From NCBI GenBank assembly GCA_024762755.1, contig JANTGX010000055.1, positions 1 through 10,220 on the forward strand: a stretch of 10,220 bases of DNA, given 5' to 3'. The notes below the pieces were generated by a model that saw only the letters and a program-made list of their open reading frames with translations, searched no databases and was not told where the DNA came from. Source of the DNA: Gammaproteobacteria bacterium (GTDB lineage Bacteria; Pseudomonadota; Gammaproteobacteria; SZUA-152). Below, one piece after another: positions 6,862-10,220 of this stretch (position 1 is the first letter of the stretch; every line of letters starts with the position of its first letter). Made by a program: the position numbers and the translations under genes.

Positions 6862-6907
6862 AAAAAAACCCGCCTGGCCGGTCTGCGATCGAGTGGCCAA
6901 AGCGGGT
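6862..6907 (-). terminator. Rho-independent terminator of the purF transcript
   Basis: Read on the minus strand, ACCCGC (6907-6902) pairs with GCGGGT, and the inner TTGGCC pairs with GGCCAG apart from one bulged T, giving about twelve base pairs around a loop of about 15 bases. Seven T residues (complement of 6862-6868) follow directly. It lies about 97 bp past the purF stop and should end the folC-dedD-cvpA-purF transcript before metZ. Confidence 0.9.
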
Positions 6908-7004
6908 CTTGCCCTCGCTTTAGCTGAATTTTTTACGCGCCCGCAAGCTGAATCAAATCGGCGCCATGGACAGACAGTAGTGCCCGCCCTCCGCGGCTGT
7001 CAAG

Positions 7005-8513
7005 TCAGTCGGAGTTGTGCAGGTCGATCACCGCATTGTCCTCCCCCGCCTTGTTGCGCGCCCCGTCGTTGCGTTTCTCTTCGAGGAAGTCGAGGTAGTC
7101 CTGGGTGATGTCGCCGGTGACGTACTGGCCATCGAACACCGAGGTGTCGAAACGGGTGATGGCCGGATTGCCGTGCCGCGCGGTCTCCACCAGGTCGTCG
7201 AGATCCTGATAGACCAGCCAGTCGGCGCCGATCACCTGGGCGATCTCCTCTTCGTTCCGGCCGTGACCCACCAGTTCGTGCACCGAGGGCATATCGATGC
7301 CGTAGACATTGGGATACCGCACCGGCGGCGCGGCGGAGGCGAAATAGACCTTGCGTGCGCCGGCGTCGCGGGCCATCTGGATGATCTGCTGCGAGGTGGT
7401 GCCACGGACGATGGAGTCGTCCACCAGGAGGACGTTCTTGCCCTTGAATTCCAGGTCGATGGCGTTGAGCTTCTGGCGCACCGATTTCCGCCGCTGCTTC
7501 TGCCCCGGCATGATGAAGGTGCGGCCGATGTAGCGGTTTTTTATAAAGCCTTCGCGATACAGGATGCCGAGGGCATTGGACAACTGCATGGCCGAGGTGC
7601 GGCTGGTATCGGGGATGGGGATGACCACGTCGATGTCGTGCTGCGGCCGGGTGCGCTGGATCTTGCGCGCCAGGGCCTCGCCCATGCGCAGGCGGGCCTT
7701 GTACACCGAGATGCCGTCGATGATGGAGTCCGGGCGGGCGAAATAGACGTGCTCGAAGATACACGGCGTGAGTTGCGGCTGCTCGGCGCATTGCCGGGTG
7801 TGCAGTTGGCCGCCCTGGTCGATGTAGACCGCCTCGCCGGGGGCGATATCGCGAATCAGCTCGAAGCCCAGGGCGTCGATGGCGACGCTCTCGGAGGCGA
7901 CGATGTACTCGGCCCCCTGGGGTGTGTCGCGGCGACCAAACACCGCCGGGCGGATACCGTGGGGGTCGCGAAAGCCGACGATACCGTAGCCGGTGATCAT
8001 GGCCACCACGGCATAGGCCCCGCGGCAGCGTCGGTGCACGCCCGCGACGGCGGCGAAGACGTCGTCCGGGGTCACCTCCAACTTGGCCTGTTGCTGCAAC
8101 TCGTGGGCAAATACGTTGAGCAGCACCTCGGAGTCGGAATCGGTGTTGATGTGCCGGCGGTCGGCGCGGAACAGGTCGCGCTTGAGTTCGGCGGCATTGG
8201 TCAGATTGCCGTTGTGCGCCAGGGAGATGCCAAAGGGTGAATTGACATAGAAGGGCTGCGCCTCGGCAGAGGTGAAGCGGCCGGCGGTGGGATAACGCAC
8301 GTGGCCGATGCCCATGTTGCCGCGCAGGCGCAGCATGTGACGGGTGTGGAAGACGTCACGCACCAGGCCGTTGTCCTTGCGCAGGAACAGCCTGCCGTTG
8401 TCGCAGGTGACGATGCCCGCCGCGTCCTGGCCGCGGTGCTGGAGCACGGTCAGGCCGTCATAGATCTCCTGGTTCACGTTCTCGTGACCAACGATTCCGA
8501 TAATGCCGCACAT
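7005..8513 (-). CDS. purF: Amidophosphoribosyltransferase PurF
   Basis: A 502-residue enzyme catalysing the first committed step of purine synthesis: PRPP plus glutamine gives phosphoribosylamine. The N-terminus MCGIIGIVGH puts the catalytic Cys directly after the initiator Met, so there is no propeptide, as in the E. coli type (about 505 residues) and unlike the Bacillus type. Other glutaminase motifs: GHVRYPTAG (70-78), AHNGNLTNA (99-107), GFRDPHGIRP (180-189). The phosphoribosyltransferase domain has VIPIPDTSRTSAM (297-309) and the PRPP loop VLLVDDSIVRGTT (361-373). The frame stays open to 8642, but the Met before Cys at 8511-8513 is certain from the mechanism, and GAGAGG lies upstream. 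cvpA ends 32 bp upstream, so the two are likely co-transcribed. Confidence 0.97.
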   Translation of the reverse strand: MCGIIGIVGHENVNQEIYDGLTVLQHRGQDAAGIVTCDNGRLFLRKDNGLVRDVFHTRHMLRLRGNMGIGHVRYPTAGRFTSAEAQPFYVNSPFGISLAHNGNLTNAAELKRDLFRADRRHINTDSDSEVLLNVFAHELQQQAKLEVTPDDVFAAVAGVHRRCRGAYAVVAMITGYGIVGFRDPHGIRPAVFGRRDTPQGAEYIVASESVAIDALGFELIRDIAPGEAVYIDQGGQLHTRQCAEQPQLTPCIFEHVYFARPDSIIDGISVYKARLRMGEALARKIQRTRPQHDIDVVIPIPDTSRTSAMQLSNALGILYREGFIKNRYIGRTFIMPGQKQRRKSVRQKLNAIDLEFKGKNVLLVDDSIVRGTTSQQIIQMARDAGARKVYFASAAPPVRYPNVYGIDMPSVHELVGHGRNEEEIAQVIGADWLVYQDLDDLVETARHGNPAITRFDTSVFDGQYVTGDITQDYLDFLEEKRNDGARNKAGEDNAVIDLHNSD

Positions 8514-8545
8514 CAGGGATACCTCTCGTACAGGGCGCCGATTCG

Positions 8546-9031
8546 CTAACCCAGATAATTCGCGATCTCTGGCGCCACGTTCTCCTGCAGCCATTGCGCC
8601 AGGGCCTGGAAATAGCCAATGGTGACCGATTGCTGCCACCACGGATCCTGCGGCATGCTGGTCATTCCCGCCAGCAATACCAATACCGCCACCACCACCG
8701 CCCCACGCACCGCGCCGAACAGCATGCCGATCATGCGGTCCGTGCCGCTAAGCCCGGTGCGTTGCACCAACTGAGCGACCAGGCGGGTGAGCACGGCGGA
8801 GAGGACCAGCGTGACGACGAAGAGGACGACAAAGGCCACCGCGACGCGCAGCGAGGGCGCCGAGATGCCGCCCAGGAAGGCCGCCGCAAGGGGCTGGGAA
8901 AAATGCAGCGCCACCCAGGTGGCCGCCAGCCAGCCGGCGAGGGAAAAGGCCTCGCGGACGAAGCCCCGCATCAGGCTGAGCAGTGCCGAGACCACGATGA
9001 TTCCGGGAATCAGGAAATCCACCCACACCAT
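8546..9031 (-). CDS. cvpA: CvpA family inner membrane protein
   Basis: A 161-residue membrane protein matching E. coli CvpA (162 residues) in length and in key words: MVWVDFLIPG at the start, SLMRGFVREAFSLAGW (19-34), and TGLSGTDRMIGMLFGAVRG (92-110). Four hydrophobic segments are seen at about 4-22, 30-48, 61-82 and 101-122. CvpA was named for its need in colicin V production; its molecular role is unclear, and envelope stress or intestinal fitness phenotypes are known for homologues. I use the ATG at 9029-9031, since it aligns with the E. coli start; a TTG six codons earlier would extend it. The gene directly precedes purF, as in E. coli. Confidence 0.93.
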   Translation of the reverse strand: MVWVDFLIPGIIVVSALLSLMRGFVREAFSLAGWLAATWVALHFSQPLAAAFLGGISAPSLRVAVAFVVLFVVTLVLSAVLTRLVAQLVQRTGLSGTDRMIGMLFGAVRGAVVVAVLVLLAGMTSMPQDPWWQQSVTIGYFQALAQWLQENVAPEIANYLG

Positions 9032-9058
9032 CTCAGACACACCCGGCAAAAGACAGCG

Positions 9059-9089
9059 ATTTTAACAGAGCCGATGGGCACACGGACAA
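9059..9089 (-). promoter_or_regulatory. Candidate sigma70 promoter for cvpA-purF
   Basis: On the minus strand TAAAAT (complement of 9059-9064, five of six to the -10 consensus) is preceded by TTGTCC (complement of 9084-9089, four of six to the -35 consensus). The 19-bp spacer is long, which lowers confidence. Transcription would begin about 20 bases before the cvpA ATG. The 171-bp dedD-cvpA gap makes a separate promoter plausible. Confidence 0.3.
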
Positions 9090-9130
9090 CATTCCGGCAG
9101 CCGGACACGAGAATAGCCCACGTGCCGCGA

Positions 9131-9164
9131 CGGGGCCCGCGACGCCAACTGGCGAGCGGCCCCG
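9131..9164. other. GC-rich intergenic hairpin between the SPOR gene and cvpA
   Basis: Outer arms CGGGGCC (9131-9137) and GGCCCCG (9158-9164) are perfectly complementary, and inner arms CGCCA (9143-9147) and TGGCG (9150-9154) form a second stem around a two-base loop. No T-run follows on the minus strand, so it is not a classical terminator. It could protect the upstream mRNA end or weaken read-through. Confidence 0.45.
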
Positions 9165-9202
9165 GAGAGGGCGGTTTCGGCTCAAGGGAGGGACACGGCG
9201 CA

Positions 9203-9823
9203 TCAGGGGTATCGCAGGACCAGGCCCTTGAGATCGACCTCCTCGACCAATCGCCGCTGCAGTGTCTCGGCCTCGCCCCGGCTCAGCAGGGGTCCCACAC
9301 GGACCCGGTAGACGGTCTGCCCCTTGGCGTCCTTCACCGCCTCGACGAAGCAGGGATGGCCGTGTTGGCGCAGCCGGTCGCGCAGGGCGAGGGCGTTGTC
9401 GCGGCGTGAAAAACTGGCCACCTGCACCACCCAGCCGGCGGGCGTGGCGGTGTCTGTCTTGGCCTTGTCCTTGGACTTGGCCTGCGCCTGGCCCGCGGCT
9501 CGGGATGGGACGGGGGGCTCTGCCTCGGCCTCCGTTGGCGTCGCCGTGTCCACCGGCAGGTCCGGCACCGGCAATGCCGTCTCACCGCCCGCTGAGGGCT
9601 CGGCCGGGGGCGCCTCCAGCGGCCGGGGCGCCGGGATGGGCATGGGCGCCGGTGGCGGGGACTTGAGGGGGGCAAAGCGGTATTCCGGAGCCGGTGGCAG
9701 ACGGCTGCCCGGCGGCGCCTTCTGCAGGCTGCCTTCGCCCGGCAGCAGCAGGGGGACGATGATGACGGCCAGGGAGATGAGCACGATGGCGCCCACCAGC
9801 CGTTGTTTGAATTGGATGTTCAC
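9203..9823 (-). CDS. dedD: SPOR domain protein (DedD-like), membrane anchored
   Basis: A 206-residue bitopic protein: a short N-terminal tail (MNIQFKQRLV), one transmembrane helix at about 9-28, a long Pro/Ala-rich periplasmic linker (35-127, with a charged patch AKSKDKAK at 115-122), and a C-terminal SPOR domain at 129-205 (WVVQVASFSRRDNALALRDRL ... VYRVRVGPL). SPOR domains bind denuded glycan at the division septum, and DedD is a divisome accessory protein in E. coli. The start is a GTG at 9821-9823 with GAGG five bases before it. It follows folC by 30 bp and precedes cvpA, the exact dedD position, so the name rests on architecture plus synteny rather than on close similarity, which is normally low in the linker. 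Confidence 0.88.
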   Translation of the reverse strand: MNIQFKQRLVGAIVLISLAVIIVPLLLPGEGSLQKAPPGSRLPPAPEYRFAPLKSPPPAPMPIPAPRPLEAPPAEPSAGGETALPVPDLPVDTATPTEAEAEPPVPSRAAGQAQAKSKDKAKTDTATPAGWVVQVASFSRRDNALALRDRLRQHGHPCFVEAVKDAKGQTVYRVRVGPLLSRGEAETLQRRLVEEVDLKGLVLRYP

Positions 9824-9853
9824 ACGGTCCTCGAATGCCGCTCAGACGGGCGA

Positions 9854-10220
9854 TTATACGCCCGCCGCCAGGGCCGCGGCCACCGTATGAAACGAGCCGC
9901 AGATCACCACCCGGTCGCCCTCCTCGGCCGCCGCCAGGGCGGCCTGGCAGGCCGCCGCCACGTCGGTATAGCAATGGCCCCGGCCATTCAGGGCCTGTTG
10001 CAACACGGACGCCGGGGCCGCGCGGGGCACCTCGAGTTCGCTCAGGTACCACGCATCCACCAACCCCTGCAGGGGGGCGAGGGTGGCGGGGATGTCCTTG
10101 TCCGCCAGCATGCCGAGCACCAGGTGGGTGCGCCCGCTGCAAGGGTCTTGGCCCAGGTTGGCGGCCAGGGCACGGGCACTGTGGGGGTTGTGCGCCACGT
10201 CGAGGATACGCCGGGGGAAC
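9854..10220 (-). CDS. folC: FolC, dihydrofolate/folylpolyglutamate synthase, C-terminal part (cut by window edge)
   Basis: Only the last 121 residues are in the window; the gene continues beyond 10220. The visible part is the Mur ligase C-terminal domain: RRILDVAHNPHSARALAANL near the cut end carries the DVAHNP motif typical of FolC, and VVICGSFHTVAAAL near the C-terminus is the family's closing motif. The enzyme joins glutamate to dihydropteroate and extends the polyglutamate tail of folates, using ATP. It ends 30 bp before the SPOR gene, as in the folC-dedD-cvpA-purF operon of gammaproteobacteria. The TAA stop is inside the hexamer TATAAT, which probably has no promoter role because no -35 is present. 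Confidence 0.95.
   Translation of the reverse strand, partial: FPRRILDVAHNPHSARALAANLGQDPCSGRTHLVLGMLADKDIPATLAPLQGLVDAWYLSELEVPRAAPASVLQQALNGRGHCYTDVAAACQAALAAAEEGDRVVICGSFHTVAAALAAGV

Noticed and set aside
6660..6863. 67-residue minus-strand frame containing CHRGTEGTE
   Set aside because: This is the translation of the palindromic repeat element, a known kind of spurious gene call, and it overlaps the start of metZ.
6899..6935. Plus-strand hairpin AAAGCG/CGCTTT followed by a T-run
   Set aside because: The T-run begins several bases after the stem, and no plus-strand gene lies upstream for it to end; the strong signal here is the minus-strand purF terminator.
7017..8240. 407-residue open frame antisense to purF
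   Set aside because: It is a shadow of purF in GC-rich DNA; the translation has no recognisable motif.
9853..9858. Perfect TATAAT on the minus strand at the folC stop codon
   Set aside because: No -35-like hexamer occurs 16-18 bp upstream, and the motif follows from the codons for the protein end; dedD is likely read from the folC transcript.

Overview
The window looks like chromosomal DNA of a GC-rich gammaproteobacterium. The main reason is the minus-strand gene order folC - dedD-like SPOR gene - cvpA - purF - metZ, which is the arrangement known from Pseudomonas and many sulfur-oxidising Chromatiales-type genomes; the first four genes are also in this order in E. coli. A Chromatiales-like host is inference from gene order and composition. 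I see no tRNA, rRNA, CRISPR array, phage gene or intact insertion sequence.

Right half (about 5.47-10.22 kb, all minus strand): a housekeeping block for folate, purine and methionine synthesis. It runs from the C-terminal part of folC (cut by the window edge), through a membrane-anchored SPOR-domain protein, the membrane protein CvpA and the purine enzyme PurF, to the sulfhydrylase MetZ. folC-dedD and cvpA-purF are tightly spaced. The dedD-cvpA gap holds a GC-rich hairpin and a possible promoter. A strong Rho-independent terminator closes the purF transcript. Between that terminator and metZ sits a 144-bp inverted-repeat element of the dispersed 'CACAGAG' type.

Left half (1-5.45 kb): an accessory or signalling region. 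On the plus strand is a 1103-residue protein with two zinc ribbons, a class III nucleotide cyclase domain, an AAA-type ATPase domain and a TPR-like tail. It is followed by a 127-residue conserved-looking protein of unknown function that runs convergently into metZ with 17 bp between stop codons. Divergently, on the minus strand, are a 53-residue single-span membrane protein and an exported retropepsin-like aspartic protease. The approximately 385-bp divergent region carries a CRP/Vfr-like palindrome close to the small gene, followed by about 300 bp of GC-rich DNA with no convincing gene.

The most notable points are the cyclase with non-canonical purine-specificity positions, the CRP-like site in its divergent upstream region, and the palindromic repeat between purF and metZ. 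No part of the window is clearly a new system; the cyclase neighbourhood is the best candidate for unexplored biology.
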